A DNA stretch of 26,827 bases. Source: Cytophagales bacterium. Lineage in GTDB: Bacteria; Bacteroidota; Bacteroidia; Cytophagales; UBA9547. This document shows, in pieces, positions 15,102 through 23,347 of the stretch; the stretch's first letter is position 1, and each line of letters opens with the position of its first letter. Below the pieces are notes generated by a model. It saw only the letters and a program-made list of their open reading frames with translations. It was not told the DNA's origin and made no database searches. Where the stretch lies: contig JANYCH010000033.1 in the NCBI GenBank assembly GCA_025360395.1, forward strand, positions 1 to 26,827, written 5' to 3'. Both the position numbers and the translations under genes were made by a program.

Positions 15102-15518
15102 TTATGCAACGTTTACTTTTTTCAACAGCACCCAGTTATTATATCCGTTAAAGCTTTCATAGCTCACACTGTCCATTATCTTTTTTACAAGCAAAAGGCC
15201 TAATCCCCCTTTTTTCTTATCAAGAATGAGGTCCTCAATTACGGAATCAACATGATTATCGAAATTGAAGGAAATACCGTAATCTGTAATGGTTATCTGT
15301 AACTCGTCTCCCAAAAAATCAAGATTCAGGTTGATCTGTTTTTCGTTGTCGCAACTATTTGAGTGAATCATCAGGTTGGCGCATATTTCATCTATTGCCA
15401 AAACTGTAAGATAAGAATCCTTTTCAGAAATACCCTTTTGTGAAAGGGTTGACCTGACAAAGTCCCGAACGGACTGAAGATTATTTTTATCGCAATATGT
15501 CTTAAAATTTAACTGCAT
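15102..15518 (-). CDS. RsbW-type anti-sigma factor serine kinase (HATPase_c)
   Basis: The 138-residue protein is a GHKL ATPase of the anti-sigma kinase type. The N box is AIDEICANLMIHS with Glu44, Asn48 and His52. The G1 box is TDYGISF (Asp79-Gly81), and the G2 loop is KGGLGLLLVKKIMD with Gly104/105/107. Such kinases phosphorylate a STAS antagonist and in turn sequester a sigma factor or another output protein. The start overlaps the 3' end of the STAS gene by 17 bases, the normal translationally coupled RsbV-RsbW order. No sigma factor or PP2C phosphatase gene is in the window. Confidence 0.9.
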   Translation of the reverse strand: MQLNFKTYCDKNNLQSVRDFVRSTLSQKGISEKDSYLTVLAIDEICANLMIHSNSCDNEKQINLNLDFLGDELQITITDYGISFNFDNHVDSVIEDLILDKKKGGLGLLLVKKIMDSVSYESFNGYNNWVLLKKVNVA

Positions 15519-15849
15519 TTGCCAAAAGCTTGGCTTCGTCTTTATTAGTTACAATCTTTAACAAATTATCCAGTCCAAGAATTCGGAAAACCTCTTTTAC
15601 CTGGGGATTTAAATTAAATAAAACCATTCTGATATCATTAGCAGCAAAATCCTGCAGATAGGACATAAAAACTCCCAAACCGGCAGATGATATATAGGAA
15701 AGCTGTTTGCAGTCTACAAGGATTTTTTTCTCATTCTCGCTTACTACCTGCTGTATGGATTCGTCCAGTACCAGGCAGGAACTGGCGTCTAGTTCTCCGT
15801 CTATGGTCAATGTTATGAATTCTTCTTCCTTACTTTGATAAACTTCCAT
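15502..15849 (-). CDS. STAS-domain anti-sigma factor antagonist (RsbV-like)
   Basis: The 115-residue single STAS domain has the strand TLTIDGELDASSC and the central motif LVDCKQLSYISSAGLGVFM. The latter contains the serine phosphorylated in this family (Ser54 or Ser55). Unphosphorylated antagonist binds the RsbW-like kinase and frees its target. It is the first gene of a two-gene unit with the kinase gene, which it overlaps by 17 bases. Upstream, 15850-15973 is an AT-rich divergent spacer shared with the lipoprotein at 15974; no clear promoter box is visible there. Confidence 0.9.
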   Translation of the reverse strand: MEVYQSKEEEFITLTIDGELDASSCLVLDESIQQVVSENEKKILVDCKQLSYISSAGLGVFMSYLQDFAANDIRMVLFNLNPQVKEVFRILGLDNLLKIVTNKDEAKLLANAVKF

Positions 15850-15973
15850 GTACTGATTACGAGGCTATTAACTTTAAGTTGTATATTAATTTGTAAAATC
15901 TTACAATAATCTTAGTAATTTACAATACTTTCTTCCTTTATGAATGTATCTATTCTAAGAATCTCATAACATT

Positions 15974-18058
15974 TTGAAACAGACAAATATAGCCAGTATT
16001 TTAATTTCGTCATTGATCTTTATTTCGGTAAGTTCATGCAGAAAGGTTTTTGACAAAACCCAATGGGCGCCGGAAGCTTCATTTCCCATTGCGTATTCAA
16101 ACCTTGGTATTGGAAACCTGGTGACAGACACTTCAAAATTGAAAACCGACAGCAATGGCCTGGCAGTTCTTGTTTTCAAACAAAAGCTTGATTCGCTGTC
16201 ATTAAGTGTGCTGGACACCTTTACTGTCCCTCCTTTCTACAGAAAATTCAAACTTGATTCACTGGTTTTAACAGTTCCGGCTTTTATTCAAAAATATACG
16301 TTAGGTGATCTTGCTACTTCCCTGATAAATTCAGGAGATCAGCAAAATGCCTTGTATGGATATGCATTGAGATTTTTTCAGGGCAAACCTCTTTCAAGCA
16401 TTCCCACTACTTTGCCTTCAACACTGTCTTTTCCATTGGGGAATCTTCCCTTAAGCTTAAACCAGTTTTTTGAAAGTGCGCAATTGAAAACCGGTACACT
16501 TGATCTTTCTATCAACAACCAATTTCCCTTAAAAATAAGCCGTATGGACTTTGCCATCCGGAATGCATCTGATAATGCAGTCCTAATTCAGGAAAACAAC
16601 ATTTCTTTGGATGTTAACAGCACTTTCAGCAAAACTTATGACCTGGCTGGCAAAAATGTAGACGGTAATTTATTGATCAATATCCCCATCCTGGATTTGC
16701 TCACAGATAAAAATGCCATTATCGATACTAATTCTTCAATAGAAGTGAAGATGATATTTTCAAACCTCACGGTAAATTCAGCGACAGCTGTTTTTCCTGA
16801 TCAGGATGTTGTAACCGACAGAAGGACAGTTTCTTTAGAGAACATGCGTGATCTAGAATTAAGAGAAGCCATAATCGATGAAGGAGATATGGTGATGGAT
16901 GTTGTGAGTACAATTCAGGATTTTATTTACATCACTTATTCTATTCCAAAGACGACTCAAAATGGGGTGCCTTTGGTATTTCAGGGGGTGGTTCCACCTG
17001 CGACAGCCACTCAACCTACCAGAATTCAATTAAAAGTTCCTATAAAAAATTATCTCTTTAACCTTTCTACTGCTCCTGATTATTTCAACAGTTTTTTTTA
17101 TGATTTCAGGGCACATGTTAAAAATACCGGCAAAAAAGTATACTTAAACCTAACAGACAGCATAGAAGTAAATGTTTATCTTAAAAAAGTAAGGCCGAAG
17201 TATGTACGGGGATACCTGGGCAGCCTTGACACTACAATCAAGGCAAGTGTAAATACAGACCTGTTCACGAGAATAAATGTACGGCAGTTATCCCCTGAGA
17301 ATGTGAAACTTAGCCTGAAGGTAGAAAATGGGTTAGGTGTAAATGGGCAAGTGCGCTTTGAAAGCTTAAGGGCAACAAATCAATCTGGAATTGCGGTAGA
17401 TGCTATTGATCCTCAATTAATTGGTCAGGATTTTAATATTCCCCCGGCAACAAATCTTCCATTTAAGGAAAGCAATACTACATTGAACAGCAGCAGCACT
17501 TCTAATTTTGCCAACCTGGTTTCAATACTTCCTAATAAGTTTGACTATCAGGTACATGCAAGGGTAGGAGGCCTGCCCAAAGACAGCAACAATTTTGTAT
17601 TTAACACTTCTAAACTTAAACCTATTTTGCAGATTGAAGTGCCTTTGAATATTTCTGTTCAGGGTTTGGTTTTAAGAGACACCATTTCGGTCAATTCTTC
17701 ACAAATTGGACTGGAGACCGATGGAGGTGTTTTAAGGTTGCTGGCTTATAACGGCTTTCCATTTTTTGCTAATATTAAAATTACATTTATAAATTCATAT
17801 GGCCCAACAGTATTAGAAGGGATTGGTAGGATGGAGGCCGCAGATATTGATCCTGTTTCAGGCAAGGTTACCGGTCCAAAATTTAGCAAGATCGAATTCA
17901 GGTTTGACCCTCTTCAATTAGATATTATCACAACTTCTCAAAAAATGATTTTAGAAGCTCAGTTCAATACACCAGCAGATAAAAAGGTCAAAATCTATTC
18001 AGATTATGCAGCCCATTTGACACTTACAGCCAAAATTGCCCCTAAAATTTCTCGTTAA
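15974..18058 (+). CDS. Large lipoprotein of unknown function, paired with an outer-membrane barrel
   Basis: The 694-residue product begins at TTG (15974-15976). This start is needed to include the lipoprotein signal, which ends in VSSC with Cys22; no ATG or GTG could replace it. The mature part is beta-rich, with many alternating strands, no further membrane segments and few Cys. Landmarks are KTQWAPEASFPIAYSNLGI just after the anchor, a FQGVVPPATATQPTRIQLKVP segment, and a C-terminal part with ISVNSSQIGLETDGGVLRLL and KIEFRFDPLQLDIITTSQKM. It looks like several Ig-like or jelly-roll domains in a row. I do not recognise the family. Its stop shares one base with the start of the barrel gene, so the two are translationally coupled and probably form a complex at the outer membrane. 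Confidence 0.8.
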   Translation: MKQTNIASILISSLIFISVSSCRKVFDKTQWAPEASFPIAYSNLGIGNLVTDTSKLKTDSNGLAVLVFKQKLDSLSLSVLDTFTVPPFYRKFKLDSLVLTVPAFIQKYTLGDLATSLINSGDQQNALYGYALRFFQGKPLSSIPTTLPSTLSFPLGNLPLSLNQFFESAQLKTGTLDLSINNQFPLKISRMDFAIRNASDNAVLIQENNISLDVNSTFSKTYDLAGKNVDGNLLINIPILDLLTDKNAIIDTNSSIEVKMIFSNLTVNSATAVFPDQDVVTDRRTVSLENMRDLELREAIIDEGDMVMDVVSTIQDFIYITYSIPKTTQNGVPLVFQGVVPPATATQPTRIQLKVPIKNYLFNLSTAPDYFNSFFYDFRAHVKNTGKKVYLNLTDSIEVNVYLKKVRPKYVRGYLGSLDTTIKASVNTDLFTRINVRQLSPENVKLSLKVENGLGVNGQVRFESLRATNQSGIAVDAIDPQLIGQDFNIPPATNLPFKESNTTLNSSSTSNFANLVSILPNKFDYQVHARVGGLPKDSNNFVFNTSKLKPILQIEVPLNISVQGLVLRDTISVNSSQIGLETDGGVLRLLAYNGFPFFANIKITFINSYGPTVLEGIGRMEAADIDPVSGKVTGPKFSKIEFRFDPLQLDIITTSQKMILEAQFNTPADKKVKIYSDYAAHLTLTAKIAPKISR

Positions 18059-19266
18059 TGAAGTCTTTTTTAGTATCCTTTTTATTTCTATGCCCTCTGA
18101 TTTTACCAGCCCAATCTCTTTTCGACAGATGGGAAAATGATGATACATCCAGGCATGTAATTGCAATTCAGTCAACATTTGAGTCTAATGCCAGTACTTT
18201 ACCAAATTCTATGTTGGCTGGTTTGCTTTGGGGAGGTTATTTAGATGCTAATTACCTGGGTGAAACGAAGGATAAACTTAAATCCTCTGGAAACAGGTTT
18301 GGTTTTCAGTTAAATAATCAGGCATATTATCAATGGAGAAGTGCAAGGTATGAATGGGTAATCGGTCTTAAGTACAGAGAACTGTTTGGTTTAAAATTCT
18401 CCAAAGACCTTTTTGGTTTGGCTTTTCTTGGAAACGGGCCTTATGAAGGCAAAGACGCGAACATCTCGGATACTAGGTTAGGATACTGGAGTTATACAGG
18501 AATTTCTGTTGGAATGATCAAACCGATTACGACTAATTCAAACTTATATTTAGGTTTTTCAGTATTATATGGTCTTAATCACCAATCACTTACTACAAAA
18601 GATGCCCATATTTATACAGCTGTAGACGGAGAATATATCAACACAAGAGGTGATATAAAAGTTGGCTATAAGGAACCTGGTTATGGTTTAGGGTTGGCGC
18701 TAAACTCTACTTACAAGTTTCAAAAAGGTAAAAGCACTTTTTTTCTTGATTTGCAGGACTTTGGTTTTATGCAATTCCAGAAATTCACAACTTATGAAGG
18801 CCATTCAGATTTTCGATATCAAGGTACATATGTAAATAATGTTAACCATTTTACAGGAGACAGTCTTTTTTCAGATTTTACTGCAAATGGATTAGCAAAA
18901 AAGTTTAATGTAACTCAAACCAGCAAAAGCAAAACAGTCCTTACCCCTTTCATAATTTCAGGTTATTTCAGTAGAAAATTAAATGATAAATGGCGTGCTT
19001 CTTTAGATGTTTATTACACTTATATTCCAGCATACATTCCGAAAGTATCAGGGAGAATATTCAGATCCCTTAACAGAAATTGGAATGTAAGCGTAGGGCT
19101 TTCTTACGGTGGTTTTGGAAACCAGAATCTGTTATTAGGCTTTAAAAAGGACTTTAAGAGAAACTGGTCGTTTCAGATGGAAACATACTTTTTAGGAATA
19201 GCCTTAGCTCCGCGAAATACGAAAGGTGGTTTTGGATTAAGTGCAGGGATCCGGAAAGGGTTTTAA
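18058..19266 (+). CDS. Outer-membrane beta-barrel protein, DUF5723-like
   Basis: The 402-residue product has a short signal peptide (FLVSFLFLCPLILPAQ) and then amphipathic beta strands throughout, ending GLSAGIRKGF with a terminal Phe typical of outer-membrane barrels. The segment YEWVIGLKYRELFGLKFSKDLFGLAFLGNGPYEGK resembles DUF5723 proteins of Bacteroidota, in which a KDLF..L..GN..Y.GK pattern recurs; the match is from memory and moderate. The ATG overlaps the lipoprotein stop by one base (TAATG). A partner role for the lipoprotein, such as anchoring or surface display, is inferred from the coupling only. No T9SS component motif is evident. Confidence 0.78.
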   Translation: MKSFLVSFLFLCPLILPAQSLFDRWENDDTSRHVIAIQSTFESNASTLPNSMLAGLLWGGYLDANYLGETKDKLKSSGNRFGFQLNNQAYYQWRSARYEWVIGLKYRELFGLKFSKDLFGLAFLGNGPYEGKDANISDTRLGYWSYTGISVGMIKPITTNSNLYLGFSVLYGLNHQSLTTKDAHIYTAVDGEYINTRGDIKVGYKEPGYGLGLALNSTYKFQKGKSTFFLDLQDFGFMQFQKFTTYEGHSDFRYQGTYVNNVNHFTGDSLFSDFTANGLAKKFNVTQTSKSKTVLTPFIISGYFSRKLNDKWRASLDVYYTYIPAYIPKVSGRIFRSLNRNWNVSVGLSYGGFGNQNLLLGFKKDFKRNWSFQMETYFLGIALAPRNTKGGFGLSAGIRKGF

Positions 19267-19298
19267 CTTGCCCGATCCCATTTATCTAAAAGGAATAT

Positions 19299-19682
19299 CT
19301 ATTTTATCTTCTGATTTTCCTCACTAAACTCGATAAAATACCCATCCGGATCCTTTATAAAAAGCTGCCGGATACCGTCTACCCGTATTTTGTTGCTTAT
19401 AACTTCAATTCCCCTGCTTAAAAACAACTTCTCAAGAGAATTAACATCAGAATTCGAAAAGGCAAAATGATTTCCGCGGTTGCTGGATTTGGTTTCATAA
19501 TCTTTCCCTTCAATCAGGTGCAGTAAATGTCCGTTTCCCATGCTTAACCAAGCCCCATTAAAAGAAAATGCCGGCCTTGGTACTTCTTCCATTCCTAATA
19601 GCTGAACGTAAAAATGCCGGCTCTTTTGCAGGTTGGAAACATGCAGGGAAATGTGATTAAAAATACCTGGAAATGTATTCAA
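19299..19682 (-). CDS. VOC (glyoxalase/bleomycin resistance) family protein
   Basis: The 127-residue single VOC domain is built from two beta-alpha-beta-beta-beta modules. NHISLHVSNLQKSRHFYVQLLGM opens the first, with the metal-ligand His near position 10. RGNHFAFSNSDVNSLEKLFLSRGIEV opens the second with its His. FIKDPDGYFIEFSE ends it with the expected Glu. These are the ligand positions of glyoxalase-like dioxygenases and isomerases, but the substrate cannot be told. It starts 2 bases after the DUF3820 stop and is the last gene of a dtd-DUF3820-VOC unit. Confidence 0.88.
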   Translation of the reverse strand: MNTFPGIFNHISLHVSNLQKSRHFYVQLLGMEEVPRPAFSFNGAWLSMGNGHLLHLIEGKDYETKSSNRGNHFAFSNSDVNSLEKLFLSRGIEVISNKIRVDGIRQLFIKDPDGYFIEFSEENQKIK

Positions 19683-19684
19683 GG

Positions 19685-19924
19685 TTATCTCATTTTTTTG
19701 ATTGGCTCCAAAAGATGCATCAGGCCATTCATTTTGATTTCATAAATGGTATGAAGCAACATTCCTAATTTACCTGGCGGGAAACCTTTCCTGAAATACC
19801 ACTCAAGATAAAAATCCGGCAAATTGCAAAGCAACACTCCTTTGTATTTTCCATAAGGCATCTGCATTCTTACCACATCCAGCAGAACTGTTGGATCAGG
19901 GCCAAAATTAGCTTCTTTCATCAC
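19685..19924 (-). CDS. DUF3820 family protein
   Basis: The 79-residue protein matches DUF3820 along its length: MPYGKYKGVLLCNLPDFYL, then WYFRKGFPPGKLGMLLHTIYEIK and NGLMHLLEPI. This small family is annotated as a putative quorum-sensing-regulated factor in some species, with no established biochemical role. The gene overlaps the 3' end of dtd by 17 bases and ends 2 bases before the VOC gene, so it is translated as part of that operon. The reading is confident; the function is not. Confidence 0.88.
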   Translation of the reverse strand: MMKEANFGPDPTVLLDVVRMQMPYGKYKGVLLCNLPDFYLEWYFRKGFPPGKLGMLLHTIYEIKMNGLMHLLEPIKKMR

Positions 19925-20372
19925 TATTTTGTTTGCTGTCCAGGATAATAGTCACAGGTCCGTCATTTAAAAGTTCGACCTTCATATCAGCACCAAACTT
20001 CCCGGTTTTCACCTCATTGTTCAAATGGGTTTGAATTCTTTTTATAAACATTTCATAAAGCGGAATGGCCAGATCTTGTTTTGCGGCCTCGGTAAAAGAA
20101 GGACGGTTCCCCTTTTTTGTATTTGCAAGAAGTGTAAACTGACTTACAACCAACACTTCACCATTTATATCTTTTAAAGACAGGTTCATTTTCATTTCGC
20201 TGTCAGAAAAAATGCGGAGGTTGGCAATTTTCTGTACCATCCATTTCACATCTTCGTCAGTATCAGAAAAACTTACTCCCAATAAAACCAGCAATCCGTT
20301 TGCTATGGAAGAAAACTGCTCATTATCAATTGTTACACTTGCTTTTCGAACACGCTGAATTACTGCTACCAT
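19908..20372 (-). CDS. dtd: D-aminoacyl-tRNA deacylase
   Basis: The 154-residue product is full length. Dtd removes D-amino acids (and glycine mischarged on tRNA-Ala) from tRNAs, protecting translation. The start MVAVIQRVRKASVTID is the family N terminus. The two active-site motifs are present: SQFTLLANTKKGNRPSFTEAA, and a C-terminal LLNDGPVTIILDSK carrying the GPVT-type motif of the cross-subunit Gly-cisPro active site. It is first in a dtd-DUF3820-VOC operon. The 166 bases upstream carry imperfect inverted repeats (see the entry at 20388-20540). Confidence 0.97.
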   Translation of the reverse strand: MVAVIQRVRKASVTIDNEQFSSIANGLLVLLGVSFSDTDEDVKWMVQKIANLRIFSDSEMKMNLSLKDINGEVLVVSQFTLLANTKKGNRPSFTEAAKQDLAIPLYEMFIKRIQTHLNNEVKTGKFGADMKVELLNDGPVTIILDSKQNSDERS

Positions 20373-20387
20373 TTTGATTAACGAATT

Positions 20388-20540
20388 ACGATTAGTTTGA
20401 TGTACGAATTAGGATTTACGATTGAGCTTTTAACTTCATCTTACATTAATTAACATTTAAATTTAATCGTCTTTGAAGTTTTATTTCTGTTGATTATGGG
20501 TTTAAAAATCGTACATCGTCAATCAAAAATCGTCAATCCT
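20388..20540. repeat. Intergenic inverted repeats between dtd and recR
   Basis: GATGTACGA at 20399-20407 is perfectly complementary to TCGTACATC at 20509-20517. AGGATTTACGATT at 20411-20423 matches the complement of AATCGTCAATCCT at 20528-20540 in 12 of 13 bases. The right arm also has a direct repeat, ATCGTCAATC at 20515-20524 and 20529-20538. The arms reach the recR stop. Such ATCGTA/ATCGTC phrases look like a dispersed intergenic repeat family. Confidence 0.55.
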
Positions 20541-21141
20541 ATTCATATGCAACTCTGCGAATTATACTTCGCCCAATCGTCATCTCGTCCATGTATTCAA
20601 GGTCGCTACCTAATGGAATTCCTCTTGCAATACTGCTGATTTTTACACCGCTTTCTTTGATTTTTTTGGCCAGGTAAAAAGACGTGGTTTCACCGTCCAT
20701 CGTAGAAGGCAGGGCAAGAATAATTTCCTTAACTTCACCTAAAGCAAGCCTGCTTAATAAACTTTCTATTTTTAACTGATCAGGGCCTACACCATGAATT
20801 GGAGATAAAATTCCGCCTAAAACATGGTATAAACCCCGGTAATGGTTAGTATTTTCAATTGCAAGCACATCCTTGGAGTCTTCTACCACACATATAAGTT
20901 CCCTTTCCCGATGATGGCTCTTGCAAACAGAACAGATTTCCTGGTCAGAAATGGAGTGACATTCTTTACAATAGCGGATATTCCGGCGCAGATTAACCAA
21001 AGCATCTGCAAGCAATTCAGTATTTAATTCGTTTTCTTTTAATAAATGTAAAACCAGTCTCAATGCGGTTTTCTTGCCAATAGAAGGGAGTTTGGCAATT
21101 TCATTCACAGCATTTTCAACTAATTTGGAAGGGAAATTCAT
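20539..21141 (-). CDS. recR: Recombination mediator protein RecR
   Basis: The 200-residue product is full length. RecR works with RecF/RecO to load RecA at single-stranded gaps. The helix-hairpin-helix KLPSIGKKTALRLVLHLL lies at 17-34, and a four-Cys zinc finger follows (YCKECHSISDQEICSVC, ~57-73). The Toprim domain starts with ICVVEDSKDVLAIE and includes the LGGILSPIHGVGP and LALPSTMDGE segments; the C-terminal ARGIPLGSDLEYMDEMTIG is canonical. It is transcribed leftwards from its own promoter box at 21192-21199 and separated from dtd by a repeat-containing spacer. Confidence 0.98.
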   Translation of the reverse strand: MNFPSKLVENAVNEIAKLPSIGKKTALRLVLHLLKENELNTELLADALVNLRRNIRYCKECHSISDQEICSVCKSHHRERELICVVEDSKDVLAIENTNHYRGLYHVLGGILSPIHGVGPDQLKIESLLSRLALGEVKEIILALPSTMDGETTSFYLAKKIKESGVKISSIARGIPLGSDLEYMDEMTIGRSIIRRVAYE

Positions 21142-21149
21142 TTGTTGGT

Positions 21150-21252
21150 TGTCAGTTTACAGTTGACGGTTGACAGTCGGATCAAGCTGGCCAAACATAT
21201 TTAAGCCTTAAGAAACAATCTTATTAATACAACTGGCAACTCACAACTGACT
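21150..21252. repeat. Imperfect inverted repeat between recR and clpS
   Basis: The left arm at 21150-21171 contains TGTCAGTTTACAGTTGACGG and the right arm at 21231-21252 contains AACTGGCAACTCACAACTGA. Complementing the right arm gives 16 matches out of 22. Both arms are built of GTCAGTTG/CAACTG phrases, which look like a second intergenic repeat family. The right arm overlaps the clpS stop (21251-21253) and the left arm falls in the recR leader. Confidence 0.45.
21192..21199 (-). promoter_or_regulatory. Putative -7 box of the recR promoter (TATGTTTG)
   Basis: The minus strand reads TATGTTTG, an exact TAnnTTTG match, 50 bases upstream of the recR ATG, in the loop of the inverted repeat described at 21150-21252. 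A TTG lies 16 bases further upstream, closer than the usual 19. Confidence 0.4.
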
Positions 21253-21526
21253 AAAGTACTTCAGCAGAAATACCTCTATCGCAAATGGTGTTGCGCATGT
21301 CTGCCAGCTGGTCAAAATCTCCATGCTTTACGGTACATTTTCCTTTGTGGTGGATAAGCCATGTACATTGTTCAGCTTGTAATGGCTCGTGGCCACACAC
21401 TTCGATCAATGTTTTGGTCACGTGTTCAAAAGTATTAAAGTCGTCATTGAAGACTACAAGATCATATAGGTCTGCTGCTGTAACCTGTTTCTCGACCAGT
21501 ACGTCTTCTTCAATCAGGGTTCCCAT
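21251..21526 (-). CDS. clpS: ATP-dependent Clp protease adaptor ClpS
   Basis: The 91-residue product delivers N-degron substrates to ClpA/ClpC-ClpP. The conserved N-degron pocket segment DLVVFNDDFNTFEHVTKTL lies at ~22-40; NDD is the variant of the usual NDDxT motif. It is followed by EPLQAEQCTWLIHHKGKC, matching the A..L...VH..G.. helix of ClpS, and a C-terminal DRGISAEV. The N-terminal 20 residues are acidic and flexible. It is a monocistronic leftward gene with its own -7 box 22 bases upstream. Confidence 0.95.
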   Translation of the reverse strand: MGTLIEEDVLVEKQVTAADLYDLVVFNDDFNTFEHVTKTLIEVCGHEPLQAEQCTWLIHHKGKCTVKHGDFDQLADMRNTICDRGISAEVL

Positions 21527-21548
21527 AGCTTAAATTATTATTCTTATA

Positions 21549-21556
21549 CAAAGATA
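21549..21556 (-). promoter_or_regulatory. Putative -7 box of the clpS promoter (TATCTTTG)
   Basis: The minus strand reads TATCTTTG, a perfect TAnnTTTG match, 22 bases upstream of the clpS ATG, in the short divergent spacer shared with the symporter gene. The -33 match is poor. Confidence 0.45.
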
Positions 21557-21630
21557 GCAAACTATGTCTTTTAACAGAAATGGTTTGAACAGAATTCATT
21601 ATCTCCTTTATTTACATAAAATATTATTCC

Positions 21631-23100
21631 ATGTCGCCCACGCTGATCGTTTCTATACTGGTTCTATATTTTTCGGCACTACTTGTAATTGCCTATTATA
21701 CAAGCCGTAATTCTGATACAGATACTTTTTTCACTGCCAATAAAAATGCGCCCTGGTACCTGGTTGCCTTCGGAATGATAGGCACTTCACTTTCCGGTGT
21801 AACCTTTATCTCTGTACCCGGTGCTGTAGGAGCCATAAACAAAGCTACCGGCCAGTTAAACCAGTTTGCTTACTTTCAATTAGTACTGGGTTACATTGTT
21901 GGATACAGTTTTATTGCCCTGGTCCTTTTGCCTATTTATTACAAAATGAACCTGGTTTCCATTTATACTTACCTGGAAGAAAGGTTGGGAAAATGGTCTT
22001 ACAAAACCGGAGCAGCATTTTTCATCCTGTCAAGGACCATCGGGGCGTCTTTCAGGCTTTACCTGGCAGCTGAAGTATTGCAAATAGGCATTTTCAATGC
22101 CTGGGGCGTTCCTTTTTACGTTACGGTTTTCATTACCATTTTGCTTATCTGGATCTATACTTACAAAGGTGGAATAAAAACCATTATCTGGACAGATAGC
22201 TTCCAAACCATATTTCTTATAAGTGCCTTGATAATCAGTGTTGTTCTGATTTCTAAAGAATTACATTTATCCATTTTGGAAATGCCTGGAGCTGTGGCAA
22301 AAAGTCCCTTTTCACAAATTTTTTTCTGGGATCCTAAAGCAGACAATTTCTTTGTAAAAACCTTTTTATCAGGAACATTTATTGCAATAGTTATGACGGG
22401 CCTTGACCAGGATCTGATGCAAAAGAACCTTTCCTGTAAAAATCTGAAGGAAGCCCAAAAAAATATGTTCTCCTTCCTTACCATCCTGATCTTTGTAAAC
22501 CTTCTTTTTCTGGCATTAGGCGCCCTGCTTTACATGTATGCCAATGCGAAAGGCATTGCGATTCCAAAAAAATCTGATGAATTGTATCCTTTTCTTGCCC
22601 TTAATCATTTTGGGACGTTCACAGGAATTGTATTTCTTTTAGGAATTACAGCGTCCTCCTATGCAAGTGCAGATTCTGCCCTTGCTTCATTAACAACATC
22701 CTTTTGTATTGATTTCCTGAATTTTAAGTCTATTTCCTCTGAAGAAAAGAAAACCAGGCTTAAAAATATTGTTCATGTTGGCTTTTCAGCATTGCTTTTG
22801 CTAGTGATCATTATTTTTAAACTAATAAATGACGATGCAGTGGTGAACACAGTGTTTAAAGTGGCAGGATATACTTATGGTCCCTTGTTAGGTCTTTTCT
22901 TTTTTGGTCTGTTTACAAAAAGACCGGTGAACGACCGATTTGTGCCCTGGATTTGTATTGCTTCGCCTTTGGTTTGTTACATAATCAGCTTGAATTCAGT
23001 AGAATGGTTGAATGGTTATAAGTTTGGCTTTGAAATTTTGTTATTGAACGGAGCCTTGACCTTCCTGGGAATGGCGGCTATTTCTAAAAATAAGATTTAA
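21631..23100 (+). CDS. Sodium:solute symporter (SSS family)
   Basis: The 489-residue inner-membrane protein has about thirteen hydrophobic segments. The SSS pattern is clear: YYTSRNSDTDTFFTANKNAPWYLVAFGMIGTSLSG near the start (helix 1 break and sodium-site region), GGIKTIIWTDSFQ in the middle, GLDQDLMQKNLSCKNLKEAQKN, and SSYASADSALASLTTSF with the Ser/Thr residues typical of the second sodium site. It would import a solute driven by Na+. The substrate cannot be deduced; sugars, amino acids or sialic acid are all possible in this family. Its stop overlaps the start of the DUF2905 gene (TAATG), so it heads the rightward operon that includes the GT, ACP and truA genes. Confidence 0.92.
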   Translation: MSPTLIVSILVLYFSALLVIAYYTSRNSDTDTFFTANKNAPWYLVAFGMIGTSLSGVTFISVPGAVGAINKATGQLNQFAYFQLVLGYIVGYSFIALVLLPIYYKMNLVSIYTYLEERLGKWSYKTGAAFFILSRTIGASFRLYLAAEVLQIGIFNAWGVPFYVTVFITILLIWIYTYKGGIKTIIWTDSFQTIFLISALIISVVLISKELHLSILEMPGAVAKSPFSQIFFWDPKADNFFVKTFLSGTFIAIVMTGLDQDLMQKNLSCKNLKEAQKNMFSFLTILIFVNLLFLALGALLYMYANAKGIAIPKKSDELYPFLALNHFGTFTGIVFLLGITASSYASADSALASLTTSFCIDFLNFKSISSEEKKTRLKNIVHVGFSALLLLVIIIFKLINDDAVVNTVFKVAGYTYGPLLGLFFFGLFTKRPVNDRFVPWICIASPLVCYIISLNSVEWLNGYKFGFEILLLNGALTFLGMAAISKNKI

Positions 23101-23312
23101 TGAACGGGCCTGGAAAACTGCTCATCATCGTAGGAATCGTTTTAATTGTAGCCGGAATCCTTTTTAGCTACGGGACCAAAATTCCTTTTTTAGGGAAACT
23201 TCCGGGAGACTTTATGGTAAAAAAAGAAAGCCTTTCGTTTTATTTTCCACTCGCCACCTCATTATTATTAAGCCTGCTATTGAGTTTGGTCATGTACTTT
23301 CTGAAGAAATGA
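23100..23312 (+). CDS. DUF2905 small membrane protein
   Basis: The 70-residue protein has two hydrophobic segments, residues ~6-24 and ~46-66. Between them lies the family signature KIPFLGKLPGDFMVKKESLSFYFPL. DUF2905 proteins are short inner-membrane proteins of unknown role in many phyla. The ATG shares one base with the symporter stop, so the two are translationally coupled. A physical link to the symporter is possible but not shown. Confidence 0.92.
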   Translation: MNGPGKLLIIVGIVLIVAGILFSYGTKIPFLGKLPGDFMVKKESLSFYFPLATSLLLSLLLSLVMYFLKK

Positions 23313-23347
23313 GATTTAACCTTACAATGTTTCTTCATTGCCTTTAG

